Shown: piece by piece, positions 43,756 to 53,359 of the stretch
Layout: the number at the start of each line of letters is the position of its first letter
How positions within the stretch are numbered: the first letter of the stretch is position 1
From: an uncultured Prevotellaceae bacterium
GTDB taxonomy: Bacteria > Bacteroidota > Bacteroidia > Bacteroidales > Bacteroidaceae
Direction: 5' to 3'
Assembly (NCBI GenBank): GCA_902762325.1
Contig: CACWNV010000012.1
Location: 1-57,584 of the forward strand
DNA: 57,584 nucleotides
Notes under the pieces: model-generated
What the model saw: only the letters and a program-made list of their open reading frames with translations
Databases searched by the model: none
Told to the model about the DNA's origin: nothing
Program-made: the position numbers and the translations under genes

Positions 43756-46700
43756 ATGAAGAACAACATATTCATCAACAGATACGTGATGGCTTGTGCC
43801 ATCTCTATCGTGATAGCGCTGGTGGGCTATATCTGTATGAGCACTTTGCCCATCGAGCAGTATCCGAACATAGCCCCGCCTACTGTGCGTGTGTCGACCA
43901 GCTATACGGGTGCTGATGCCAACACGATTATGAAGTCGGTGGTGCAGCCGCTTGAAGAAGCCATCAACGGTGTGCCCGACATGACCTATATGACCAGTTC
44001 GTCTTCATCGACGGGTGACGTGAGTATCGTCGTCTATTTCAAGGCGGGTACTGATCCCGACCTTGCGGCGGTGAATGTGCAGAACCGAGTGACGCGTGCT
44101 ACGGCGATGCTGCCTGCCGATGTGACGAAGGTGGGTGTGCAGGTGTTCAAGATGCAGAGCAACATCCTGCAGATTTGTGCCCTGCGGAGTGCCGATGGCA
44201 AATATGACGACGATTTCGTTGCCAACTATATTGACATCAACGTGAAGCCCCGTCTGATGCGTATCACCGGTGTGGGTGATGTGATGTCTCTCGGTAATAC
44301 GTATGCCCTTCGCATCTGGATGAAACCCGATGTGATGGCACAGTACGGTCTGGAGCCCAACGATGTGTTTGCAGCCATTGGCGGTCAGAGCTTCGTTGCT
44401 GCCACGGGTTCGCTGGGTGCTCAGTCGGAGAACAATTACCAGTACACGATGGAGTACAAAGGTACGTTGAAGACCATCGAGGAGTTCAACGATATCGTGC
44501 TACGTACCAGCGACGGCGGTCACCTGCTTCATCTGAGCGATGTGGCAGATGTGGAGATTGGTGCAATGAGCTACAACTTCTTGTCGAACATTGGCGGCAA
44601 GCCCGGTACCATCTTCATGGTGTTCCAGGCTCCGGGTGCCAATGCAACAGAGGTGAATGCCCGCATCGATAAGCTCTATGATGAACTGAAGCCGATGATG
44701 CCTGCCGGACTGGAGTTCGTAAAGCTTGAGACTTCAGACGACTTCCTCTATGCTGCCATCGGCAATGTGGTGGAAACGCTTATCATCGCTATCATCCTCG
44801 TGATTCTTGTGGTGTTCTTCTTCCTGCAGAACTTCAAGGCCACGATTATCCCGTCGATTTCTATTGTCGTATCGCTGTTGGGTACTTTCGCCATCGTTTC
44901 GTTGGCAGGCTTCTCGCTTAACATCCTGACGCTCTTCGCTCTGGTGCTCGCCATCGGTACGGTGGTGGATGACGCCATTGTGGTGGTTGAGGCTGTGATG
45001 GCAAAGATGGAGGGAGGCATCAGTGATGCCCGCCAAGCCACGCGTGAGGCCATGAGCGAGGTGTCGGTAGCCGTTATCTCGTGTACCCTCGTCTTTATGG
45101 CTGTGTTCATCCCCGTGGCATTCATGCCCGGTACGTCAGGCTCATTCTTCACCCAGTTCGGTGTCACCATCGCCTCGTCGGTCGGTCTGTCGTGCATATC
45201 GGCTCTGACGCTGTGCCCCGCCCTTTGTGCTATCATGCTGAAGATCTCTGAGAAGAAAGACGAGCGCAAGAGCCTGACCTACTATACGAAGAAAGCCTAT
45301 ACAGTGAGCTACAATGCCATCTTCAAGAAATATTCCAAGAGCGTACAGAAGTTCATCAAGCGCCCCGTACTGGCATGGAGCCTGCTGGCGATTGCTGCCA
45401 TCCTGCTTTTCTTCTTCATGAAGAACCTTCCCTCAGGTCTCGTACCACAGGAAGACCAGGGTGTAATCCTTGCTGAGATCCGTGCACCGGAGGGAACGAC
45501 GCTCCATGAGACCCGGGAAATTGTAAAGAAGGTGGAGGCTAAAGTACAGGAAATACCCGAGATGGAAAGCTTCGCCACGGCCTGCGGTTATGGTATGATG
45601 TCAGGTTCGGGCTCAAACTATGCCACAATGATTATCCGTCTGAAGACGTGGGAGGAACGTGAGGGCTTCAACCATTACATCGACCTTGTCATCGGCCGAC
45701 TGTATTTTGCCTGCAAGGATATCAAGAATGTTCAGGTGATGCCCTTCCAGTTGCCACAGGTGCCTGGCTATGGTAGCAACAACAGTGTGAACCTGGTACT
45801 GCAAGACTTGAACGACGGTGATTTGTCGGAGTTTGCCAAGCTTGCCAACAACTTCCTGACCAAGCTGGGTGAGCGTCCGGAAATCAGCATGGCCATGACG
45901 TCCTACTCAGAGCGCTTCCCCAAGTATCAGGTGAATGTCGATGCCGCCCAGTGCGACCGTGCCGGTGTCTCTCCAGCAGTTGTGCTGAGGACGTTAGGTG
46001 CCTACTGCGGAGGAAGCTATGTCGGCAACTACAACCAGTTCGGTAAGGTGTACCGCATCATGGCAAGTGCCGCGCCTGAGTACCGTCTCGACCCGTCTTC
46101 GCTTAACAATATCTTCGTCAAGGTGCGTGGTGGCAAGATGGCACCCATCTCAGAGTTTGTCACGTTGAAGGAGATTGTCGGTACGTCAAGTGTCGAGCAT
46201 TTCAACCTGTTCCAAAGCATCACCTGCTTCGTGCAGGCTGCCGGCGGCTATACAGAGGGTGATGCCCACAAGGTGATAGCCGAAGTGTTCAAGGAGACGA
46301 TGCCCAATGGCTACAGTTATGAATACAGCGGTATGTCGCGCGAGCTGGAAGAGGCTGCGGGTTCTAATGCCACCGTACTCATCTACGTTATCTGTGCCAT
46401 TCTCATCTATCTCATCCTTGCTTCGCTCTATAATTCATGGTTTACACCGATGGCAGTGCTGCTTTCCGTGCCGTTCGGACTGATGGGTGCCTTCATCATG
46501 GCTTACCTCGGCTCACTGCTCCATCTGCCCGGCATGGACAACAACATTTACCTGCAGACGGGTGTTATTATGCTTATCGGTCTGCTGTCAAAGACGGCTA
46601 TCCTGATTACAGAGTTTGCTTCTGAGCGCCGTGCCCAGGGCATGAGCATCCGTGACGCTGCCTTTGCAGCCTGTCAGGAGCGCCTGCGTCCTATTCTGAT

Positions 46701-46929
46701 GACCGTCGTCACGATGATTGCGGGTATGATTCCGCTCATCATCGAGGGCGGTGCCGGTGCCAATGGTAACCGTGCCCTCGCCTTTGGTGTGGTTGGCGGT
46801 ATGACCGTAGGTACCATTGCTCTGCTCTTCGTCGTTCCTGCCTTCTTCATCGTGTTCCAGAAACTGCATGAAAAGTATCAGGGGAAGGAAGTTGAAGTGA
46901 AAAGTGTTGAAGTAAAAACAGAGGAATAA
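43756..46929 (+). CDS. RND multidrug efflux pump, HAE1 type (AcrB/MexB-like)
   Basis: This 1057-residue proton antiporter has the standard twelve-helix RND plan. The opening MKNNIFINRYVMACAISIVI and IEQYPNIAPPTVRVSTSYTG are typical HAE1. The proton-relay Asp pair is Asp405-Asp406 in GTVVDDAIVVVEAV. The last helices carry TGVIMLIGLLSKTAILITEF. Substrates cannot be predicted. No local regulator gene is present. Confidence 0.96.
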   Translation: MKNNIFINRYVMACAISIVIALVGYICMSTLPIEQYPNIAPPTVRVSTSYTGADANTIMKSVVQPLEEAINGVPDMTYMTSSSSSTGDVSIVVYFKAGTDPDLAAVNVQNRVTRATAMLPADVTKVGVQVFKMQSNILQICALRSADGKYDDDFVANYIDINVKPRLMRITGVGDVMSLGNTYALRIWMKPDVMAQYGLEPNDVFAAIGGQSFVAATGSLGAQSENNYQYTMEYKGTLKTIEEFNDIVLRTSDGGHLLHLSDVADVEIGAMSYNFLSNIGGKPGTIFMVFQAPGANATEVNARIDKLYDELKPMMPAGLEFVKLETSDDFLYAAIGNVVETLIIAIILVILVVFFFLQNFKATIIPSISIVVSLLGTFAIVSLAGFSLNILTLFALVLAIGTVVDDAIVVVEAVMAKMEGGISDARQATREAMSEVSVAVISCTLVFMAVFIPVAFMPGTSGSFFTQFGVTIASSVGLSCISALTLCPALCAIMLKISEKKDERKSLTYYTKKAYTVSYNAIFKKYSKSVQKFIKRPVLAWSLLAIAAILLFFFMKNLPSGLVPQEDQGVILAEIRAPEGTTLHETREIVKKVEAKVQEIPEMESFATACGYGMMSGSGSNYATMIIRLKTWEEREGFNHYIDLVIGRLYFACKDIKNVQVMPFQLPQVPGYGSNNSVNLVLQDLNDGDLSEFAKLANNFLTKLGERPEISMAMTSYSERFPKYQVNVDAAQCDRAGVSPAVVLRTLGAYCGGSYVGNYNQFGKVYRIMASAAPEYRLDPSSLNNIFVKVRGGKMAPISEFVTLKEIVGTSSVEHFNLFQSITCFVQAAGGYTEGDAHKVIAEVFKETMPNGYSYEYSGMSRELEEAAGSNATVLIYVICAILIYLILASLYNSWFTPMAVLLSVPFGLMGAFIMAYLGSLLHLPGMDNNIYLQTGVIMLIGLLSKTAILITEFASERRAQGMSIRDAAFAACQERLRPILMTVVTMIAGMIPLIIEGGAGANGNRALAFGVVGGMTVGTIALLFVVPAFFIVFQKLHEKYQGKEVEVKSVEVKTEE

Positions 46930-46932
46930 ATC

Positions 46933-48357
46933 ATGAAAAGACTAAGAAATATCTGCATCGCTGCAGCCGTGAGTCTGATGCTCACGGGCTGCGGCCTATA
47001 TAATAAATATGAATCGAACGTCACAACACCTGTCGATGCCTTTGGCACCAGTCAGGACGTCAGGGATGCTATGGGTGAAACATCGATAGCCCAGATGTCG
47101 TGGCGTGAGTTCTTCACCGATCCTGAACTTCAGCATCTCATTGAGCAGGTGCTGGCAAGTAACACCGACTTGAACTCTGCCCGTATCGCCGTAGAGAAGA
47201 GCGAGGCCTCGTTGCAGGCAGCCAAATTGGCTTATCTTCCAGCGCTTACTTTCTCACCACAAGGCACGTTGGGCAAGTTTGATGACAACCCATGGTCAAA
47301 GACCTACAACCTGCCGTTACAGATGCAGCTGGATGTTGATGTGTTTGGCTCTATCACCAATAAGAAACGTGCTGCCAAAGCCGTGCTCCTTCAGAGCCAG
47401 GTTCGTGAGGAATCTGTAAAGGCGAACCTCATCTCGACCACCGCCCAGCAGTACTATATGCTGCAGCTGCTCGACCGTCAGTTGGAGATTCTGACCGCTA
47501 CCGACAGTCTGTGGAACGCCTCCTTGGAAACTGAAAAGGCACTATGGGAAAACGGTAAGATATACTCTACCGCCGTCAATCAGATGGAATCATCATATCT
47601 GAACGTGAAAACGCAGATTGTAGATGTCCGTCGCAATATCCGCGCCACAGAGAATGCGATCTGTCGTCTGCTTGCTATCACGCCGCAGCACATCAATCGT
47701 ATGAAGTGGGGCAGTTCAGCCCTGCATCATCCTGAGGCACAAGGAGACACCGGTCAGCGTATGTTCGACACCAAGTTCCTGAAGATAGGCGTGCCTGCTT
47801 CGATGCTTGAGCAGCGTCCAGACATCCGCCTTGCCAACCACGCTATGGAGGAGGCCTTCTACAACACACAGGCTGCCCGTGCCGCCTTCTTCCCCAGCAT
47901 CTCGCTCAGTGGTGCAGCAGGCTGGACCAACTCGGCAGGTAGTATGATTGTCAATCCCGGTAAGCTGCTCCTTAATGCTGTCGGCTCACTCACACAACCC
48001 ATCTTTGCCCGTGGCAAGATACGGGCTAACCATAAGATTGCCATGCTGACACAGTTGGATCTGCAGCAGAAATATGTACAGACAGTCATCAATGCCGGCA
48101 ATCAGGTGAATGATGCAATGGCCGACTGTCAGGCTGCCCGTGAGAAACACAGTTATTATCATCGGCAGGTAGATGTGCTGCGTGAAGCCTATGTCGGTAC
48201 CCATGAGCTGATGGACAACGGCAAGTCGAATTACCTCGAAGTGCTTACGGCACAGGAAACACTCCTCAATGCACAGCTTAGTGAAGCCATGAACATGTAC
48301 AATGGTGCAAAAGCTGTCATTGCCTTATACATTGCTCTCGGCGGAGCCACAAAGTAA
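46933..48357 (+). CDS. TolC/OprM-like outer-membrane efflux lipoprotein
   Basis: This 474-residue protein has a lipoprotein signal (LMLTGCGLYNKYE, Cys21). Two OEP repeats follow: SWREFFTDPELQHLIEQVLA with DLNSARIAVEKSEASLQAAK, and VPASMLEQRPDIRLANHAME with a second coiled coil. The RPDIR motif is typical of NodT/OprM lipoproteins. It completes the tripartite pump; the gene starts 3 bp after the pump gene. Confidence 0.95.
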   Translation: MKRLRNICIAAAVSLMLTGCGLYNKYESNVTTPVDAFGTSQDVRDAMGETSIAQMSWREFFTDPELQHLIEQVLASNTDLNSARIAVEKSEASLQAAKLAYLPALTFSPQGTLGKFDDNPWSKTYNLPLQMQLDVDVFGSITNKKRAAKAVLLQSQVREESVKANLISTTAQQYYMLQLLDRQLEILTATDSLWNASLETEKALWENGKIYSTAVNQMESSYLNVKTQIVDVRRNIRATENAICRLLAITPQHINRMKWGSSALHHPEAQGDTGQRMFDTKFLKIGVPASMLEQRPDIRLANHAMEEAFYNTQAARAAFFPSISLSGAAGWTNSAGSMIVNPGKLLLNAVGSLTQPIFARGKIRANHKIAMLTQLDLQQKYVQTVINAGNQVNDAMADCQAAREKHSYYHRQVDVLREAYVGTHELMDNGKSNYLEVLTAQETLLNAQLSEAMNMYNGAKAVIALYIALGGATK

Positions 48358-48394
48358 GTAATCAAGCTCTATCCCGTAGTGCATCTCGACGACG

Positions 48395-48496
48395 ATGAAC
48401 CGCCATCCGAACGACGTGATTCAGCTTTTCACGATGAAGGGCATAGAGCGTCGGCTGCGCTTCACAGACATGACGATGCAGGATTTTCGTCTATAA
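48395..48496 (+). CDS. Possible 33-residue small ORF or gene remnant
   Basis: ATG 48395 to TAA 48494-48496 encodes MNRHPNDVIQLFTMKGIERR followed by LRFTDMTMQDFRL. The peptide is basic and shows no signal or membrane segment. No strong ribosome-binding site precedes it. It lies in the 176-bp gap between the RND operon and the patatin gene and may be the tail of a lost gene. I do not recognise it. Confidence 0.25.
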   Translation: MNRHPNDVIQLFTMKGIERRLRFTDMTMQDFRL

Positions 48497-48533
48497 TATC
48501 ATAAGGAGAACAACGAATAATGGTGATAGAACA

Positions 48534-50753
48534 ATGAAGAAGAGTATATTGATTCTTTTTGCCTTGCTGATGACTGGCATGGCGAATGCCCAGACGGACA
48601 GTACGACCGTCGGTAGGAAAAAAGTAGCCGTCGTGCTCAGTGGTGGCGGTGCTAAGGGTATGGCTCACATCGGTGTGTTGAAGGTGTTGGAAAAGGCGGG
48701 CATCCCTGTGGATATCGTCACCGGTACGTCAATGGGAAGCATCATCGGCGGTCTCTATGCCATCGGCTACAATGCCAATGCCCTCGACTCGATGGTGCGT
48801 GTGCAGGACTGGGGCTATGTCATCACCGATAAGGAAGACTTACGCAATCAAAGCCTCAGTGACCGACGAAAGCAGAATACCTATTTCTACACCACAGGCC
48901 TGACTATTGGTAAGCGCGATTTACAGGCTGGTGGTTTCATCAAGGGAAAGAATCTGGCAGAGCTGTTCCAGCAGCTCTGCACTGGCTACACCGACTCACT
49001 CGACTTCACCCACGACTTGCGCATACCCTTTGCTTGTGTTGCTACGAACGTCATCGACAATAGCGAGGTGGATTTTCATAGCGGGCGATTGCCACAGGCC
49101 ATGCGAGCCTCAATGGCCATCCCTGCCGCATTCTCACCAGTCAGAATCGGCGACAAGGTGCTTGTCGATGGAGGTCTGAAAAATAACTATCCAGCTGACA
49201 TTGCCCGCGAGATGGGAGCCGAGGTCATCATCGGAGTCACCGTGCAGGGTGCGCCGAAGGTGGCAGAAGACATGAGCGGCACCATGAGCATTCTTAGCCA
49301 GATCATCGATGTGAACTGTAAGAACAAGTACGATGAAAACCTGGCCATCACCGACTTACACCTGCAAGTAGATACGAAGGGCTATGGATCAGCAAGCTTC
49401 TCGCCGGCTGCCATCGACACGCTTATCCGTCGCGGTGAGGAACTGGCCATGCGCCATTGGAACGACATCATTGCCCTGAAGCAGCGCATCGGCATTGATG
49501 ATTCGTTCAGTCCCGTTATCTTGCAACCGTTGCGCCCGAAAGTGATGACCGAGAAGCAGCATGTGGTTGGCTATACATTCGAGAACATGACACCGCAGGC
49601 AGAACGGTTCCTGAGACAGAAGTTCAATTTGAACAAAGTTGACAGCATCGATGCCAAACTGGAACAGGCGATAACCACTTCGATGCGCATCGACCTGTTC
49701 TATCAGACCGCTGAGTGCCGGCTGGTGCCAGAGGGTGATGACGTGCGAGTGATCCTCTCAGCGGGAAACCGTAAGTCGGTGCAACTACATGCCGGTGTTC
49801 GTTATGATACGGAGGAATATGCTGCCGTTCAGGTGGGTCTTGATATCCCCATGAAAACGGCTATTCCGGTCAGCACGGACATCACGTTACGACTGGGGAA
49901 GCGTATGATGGCACGCGGCGAGCTGACTGTTCATCCGCGCAGTATTACCCGTCCAACACTCACCTATGCCTTCCGCCGCAACGACGTGGATATCTATTTT
50001 AAAGGCGAACGTGACTACAACATCCGGTACAACCAGTTCCAGGCAGAGATTATACCCATCAATCATGATCTGCGCCATTTCAATATTCAGTACGGGTTGC
50101 GCTGGGACTACATGCACTACCGCAACAAGCTCGGTACAGAGACAGCCATTCAGGTAGTCCTCAAGAATGAACATTTCTACAGCTACCACGCACGCGTGAA
50201 CTACAATAGTGAGGACAACTGGTATTTCCCGACACGTGGTGCTCGCTTTAGTGCCGAATATTCCTATCTGACTGACAACTTTGCAAAACTCGATGATAAG
50301 CCGGGTATGAGCGAAGTTAAAGCCAACTGGCGAATGTCGTTTACCTTAGGTGGTCGCTTCACCCTTCAACCGATGTTCTATGGCCGTCTGCTCTTCGGCA
50401 CAATTGTTCCACCTGCCTTTGGCAATACCATCGGCGGTGATTGGTTCGGCCACTATGTGGAACAGCAGATGCCTTTCGCCGGCATCGGTAACATGGAGTA
50501 TGTCGATCATCACTTTGTGGCCGCACAGTTACAGGCGCAGCAGCGCATCAGCGACAACAACTATGTGCTTTTCCGCGTGGCTGGTGCCCAGCAGGCATCT
50601 AAGGTGAAGGAACTTTTAGACAGTCGTACTCTCATAGGTGTCCAGGCTTCCTATTACTACAACACTATGTTCGGTCCTGTCGGTGCGAGCATTGGCTACA
50701 GCAACCGTACCAAGAAACCTTACCTCTTCCTGAATATCGGATATGAATTCTAA
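48534..50753 (+). CDS. Patatin-like phospholipase fused to an outer-membrane barrel (type Vd-like)
   Basis: This 739-residue protein has a signal peptide (LILFALLMTGMANA-Q). The patatin domain is at about 30-310: the oxyanion loop SGGGAKGMAHIGVLKVL, nucleophile elbow GTSMG with Ser66, and DGG with Asp212. A POTRA-like segment (about 340-410) and a Surface-antigen/BamA-type 16-strand barrel end in NIGYEF. This order matches PlpD/FplA-type Vd autotransporters and widespread Bacteroidota RssA-like proteins. The lipase is probably exposed or periplasmic; substrate is unknown. It sits between two efflux systems with small gaps on both sides. Confidence 0.92.
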   Translation: MKKSILILFALLMTGMANAQTDSTTVGRKKVAVVLSGGGAKGMAHIGVLKVLEKAGIPVDIVTGTSMGSIIGGLYAIGYNANALDSMVRVQDWGYVITDKEDLRNQSLSDRRKQNTYFYTTGLTIGKRDLQAGGFIKGKNLAELFQQLCTGYTDSLDFTHDLRIPFACVATNVIDNSEVDFHSGRLPQAMRASMAIPAAFSPVRIGDKVLVDGGLKNNYPADIAREMGAEVIIGVTVQGAPKVAEDMSGTMSILSQIIDVNCKNKYDENLAITDLHLQVDTKGYGSASFSPAAIDTLIRRGEELAMRHWNDIIALKQRIGIDDSFSPVILQPLRPKVMTEKQHVVGYTFENMTPQAERFLRQKFNLNKVDSIDAKLEQAITTSMRIDLFYQTAECRLVPEGDDVRVILSAGNRKSVQLHAGVRYDTEEYAAVQVGLDIPMKTAIPVSTDITLRLGKRMMARGELTVHPRSITRPTLTYAFRRNDVDIYFKGERDYNIRYNQFQAEIIPINHDLRHFNIQYGLRWDYMHYRNKLGTETAIQVVLKNEHFYSYHARVNYNSEDNWYFPTRGARFSAEYSYLTDNFAKLDDKPGMSEVKANWRMSFTLGGRFTLQPMFYGRLLFGTIVPPAFGNTIGGDWFGHYVEQQMPFAGIGNMEYVDHHFVAAQLQAQQRISDNNYVLFRVAGAQQASKVKELLDSRTLIGVQASYYYNTMFGPVGASIGYSNRTKKPYLFLNIGYEF

Positions 50754-50776
50754 TAATATAATATAAGGTATTAGTA

Positions 50777-52270
50777 ATGAACAAAACTAAAAAGAAAAAG
50801 TCAATGACTTCGATAGTACAAGCGGTGCCACTTGTGTTGTTGATGATGTTTCCGCTGAGTGTTGGGGCGCAACGAGTGTTGTCGCTCGACAGTTGCAGGG
50901 CAATGGCACTGAGAAACAATAAACAGATTAGTGTGGCAAAGATGAAGCAGGAGGTGAATGCCAACCTGCGGAAATCGGCACGCACAAAGTATCTGCCACA
51001 CGTTAGTGCCATGGGCGGCTACATGTGGATGAGTAGGGAAATCTCCTTGCTCGATGATGAAAAGAAGGCTGCACTGAGCAACATGGGCACAAATACTGCT
51101 ACGAATTTGCAGAATGCACTGTCTCCGCTTATATCGACGTTGCCTGCCGCCACGCAAGCGAAGATGGGACAGGACTTGTCGGCTTTTGCCGGTGTCCTCG
51201 ATCACACAGGTTCGGGTATCGTGAATGCCCTGCGCACTGATACGCGGAATATGTTTGCCGGAGCAGTGATGGTGACACAACCCGTGTTTATGGGTGGTGC
51301 TATCACAGCATCGAACAAGATTGCAGACATTAACGAGGAAATGGCAGCGAACTCATTAGAGATGAGGAAGCAGGGTACCTTATATAATATCGATCAGGCA
51401 TATTGGCAGGTGGTTTCGTTGCGGCACAAGCAGAAACTGGCTGAGAGCTATGTGGCTCTGGTGAAGAAGCTGAAAGGCGACGTGCAGAAAATGATTGACC
51501 AGGGCGTGGCCACAAAGGGTGACGGCTTGAGCGTCGGTGTAAGAGTAAACGAGGCCGAGATGGCATTGACACAGGTTACCGATGGACTGGCGTTGTCGAA
51601 GATGTTGCTTTGCCAACTGTGCGGACTGCCGGAAGATGAGAACATCACACTGGTGGATGAGGAAAATAGGAACCTTTCTAACAATCAAGGTTTCCTGAAT
51701 ACTCCGAATAATCTGAACTATGACAATCGCCCAGAGTTGAAAGTGCTTCAGAATACGGTTGACATTAGCAAGCAGACGACGAACATGCTGAAAGCTGGGA
51801 ACCTGCCACAGGTTCTGCTGACGGGCGGATATGCGATGAGCAATCCCAGTACCTTCAATGGCTTCGAGAAGAAGTTCGGAGGGTTCTTTAACTTGGGCGT
51901 GCTGGTACGTGTGCCAATCTGGAACTGGGGCGATGTGAAGTACAAAGTACGCGCCTCAAAGGGTGCCACAGTTATGGCCAACTTGGAGTTGGATGAAGCT
52001 CGCGAACTGATAGAGCTACAGGTGAACCAAAGTAACTTTAAGGTGAAAGAAGCTCAGAAGAAGCTCACGATGGCACTGTCGAACGTAGCCAATGCCGATG
52101 AGAACCTGCGTATGGCAAACCTCGCTTTCAAAGAAGGTACAGCCACTTACACCACTGTCATGGAAGCTCAGACAGCTTGGAATCAGGCACAATCTCAGAA
52201 GATTGATGCCGAGATTGGCATTAAGCTCTCAGAAGTGGAATTACAGAAGGCACTGGGAACATTGAAATAA
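50777..52270 (+). CDS. TolC-family outer-membrane efflux protein
   Basis: This 497-residue protein has a signal peptide (about 12-34, TSIVQAVPLVLLMMFPLSVG-A) and two OEP domains with long coiled coils (LDSCRAMALRNNKQISVAKM, RPELKVLQNTVDISKQTTNM, and a C-terminal KEGTATYTTVMEAQTAWNQA). It is not a lipoprotein, unlike the TolC at 46933. It heads the HlyD/ABC-2 cluster and starts 24 bp after the patatin gene. Confidence 0.94.
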   Translation: MNKTKKKKSMTSIVQAVPLVLLMMFPLSVGAQRVLSLDSCRAMALRNNKQISVAKMKQEVNANLRKSARTKYLPHVSAMGGYMWMSREISLLDDEKKAALSNMGTNTATNLQNALSPLISTLPAATQAKMGQDLSAFAGVLDHTGSGIVNALRTDTRNMFAGAVMVTQPVFMGGAITASNKIADINEEMAANSLEMRKQGTLYNIDQAYWQVVSLRHKQKLAESYVALVKKLKGDVQKMIDQGVATKGDGLSVGVRVNEAEMALTQVTDGLALSKMLLCQLCGLPEDENITLVDEENRNLSNNQGFLNTPNNLNYDNRPELKVLQNTVDISKQTTNMLKAGNLPQVLLTGGYAMSNPSTFNGFEKKFGGFFNLGVLVRVPIWNWGDVKYKVRASKGATVMANLELDEARELIELQVNQSNFKVKEAQKKLTMALSNVANADENLRMANLAFKEGTATYTTVMEAQTAWNQAQSQKIDAEIGIKLSEVELQKALGTLK

Positions 52271-52328
52271 AAGAGATAAAGAAGATAGTAGTTAGAAATT
52301 AAGACAAAAATTAAAATAGAATACCATT

Positions 52329-53321
52329 ATGTCAGACAAAGCAAAAGAACAGCATAATAATATCCTGCTGGCCGTTGCCGGTTTCGCAGCAGTAGTAATA
52401 ATCGTGGCTCTCATCGGCTTCCTTGCCTTAGGCCGTGACCCGGAAGTGATACAAGGCGAAATGGAAGTGGAAGAGTACCGCGTATCAAGTAAGGTGCCTG
52501 GACGAATCCTTGAACTTCGTGTGAAGGAAGGTGACTTCGTTAAGGCAGGTCAGACACTGGCCATCATCGAAGCCCCCGAAGTGAATGCAAAGATGAATCA
52601 GGCACGGAGTGCTGTCGATGCAGCCTCTGCCATGGAGCAGATGGCTCAGAATGGTGCCCGTAAGGAGCAGATTCAAGCCGCCTTCCAGCTCTTGGAGCAG
52701 GCAAAGGCAGGACTGGAAATAGCCGAGAAGTCATACAACCGTATGAAAGTGCTCTTTGATGAGGAAGTCGTCTCAGCACAGAAGTTCGACGAGGCCGAAG
52801 CAATGTACAAGTCGGCTCAGGCACAGGTAAAGGCTGCTAAGAGCCAGTATGACATGGCCTTGAACGGTGCTCGCATGGAAGAGCGTCGCGCTGCATCCGC
52901 CACTGTTGGTCAGGCCCGCGGTGCCGTGCAGGAAGTAGAGGGCTACGTCCGTGAGACCGTACAGGTTGCTCAGATGGACGGTGAGGTCACAGATGTGTAT
53001 CCGAAGGTAGGTGAGCTTGTCGGTACTGGCACTCCAATTATGTCTATAGCAGTGATGGACGACCAGTGGGCAACTTTCAATATCCGCGAGGATCAGCTAA
53101 AAGACATCAAGGTGGGTGCAGAGATTGACGTCCGCATTCCCGCACTCGACAAAGAGATGAAGATGAAAGTCACATCGATGAAGGACAAGGGTTCGTTTGC
53201 TGTATGGAAGGCCACAAAGGCCAGCGGTCAGTATGACCAGAAGACTTTCGAGGTGAAGGCACGCCCGACGACGAAGATTGACGGCATCCGTCCTGGCATG
53301 TCGGTGATTTTGAAGAAGTAG
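52329..53321 (+). CDS. HlyD-family membrane-fusion protein
   Basis: This 330-residue protein has an N-terminal membrane anchor (about 10-32, ILLAVAGFAAVVIIVALIGF), a lipoyl domain (EEYRVSSKVPGRILELRVKE), a coiled-coil hairpin and a second lipoyl/barrel half (MDGEVTDVYPKVGELVGTGT). It resembles EmrA/YbhG/YhiI adaptors. It follows the TolC gene by 58 bp and precedes the ABC-2 permeases by 38 bp. Confidence 0.93.
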   Translation: MSDKAKEQHNNILLAVAGFAAVVIIVALIGFLALGRDPEVIQGEMEVEEYRVSSKVPGRILELRVKEGDFVKAGQTLAIIEAPEVNAKMNQARSAVDAASAMEQMAQNGARKEQIQAAFQLLEQAKAGLEIAEKSYNRMKVLFDEEVVSAQKFDEAEAMYKSAQAQVKAAKSQYDMALNGARMEERRAASATVGQARGAVQEVEGYVRETVQVAQMDGEVTDVYPKVGELVGTGTPIMSIAVMDDQWATFNIREDQLKDIKVGAEIDVRIPALDKEMKMKVTSMKDKGSFAVWKATKASGQYDQKTFEVKARPTTKIDGIRPGMSVILKK

Positions 53322-53359
53322 TTAAGAGGAAGTTAAGTAGTTAAGATTTTAAGTAATTA

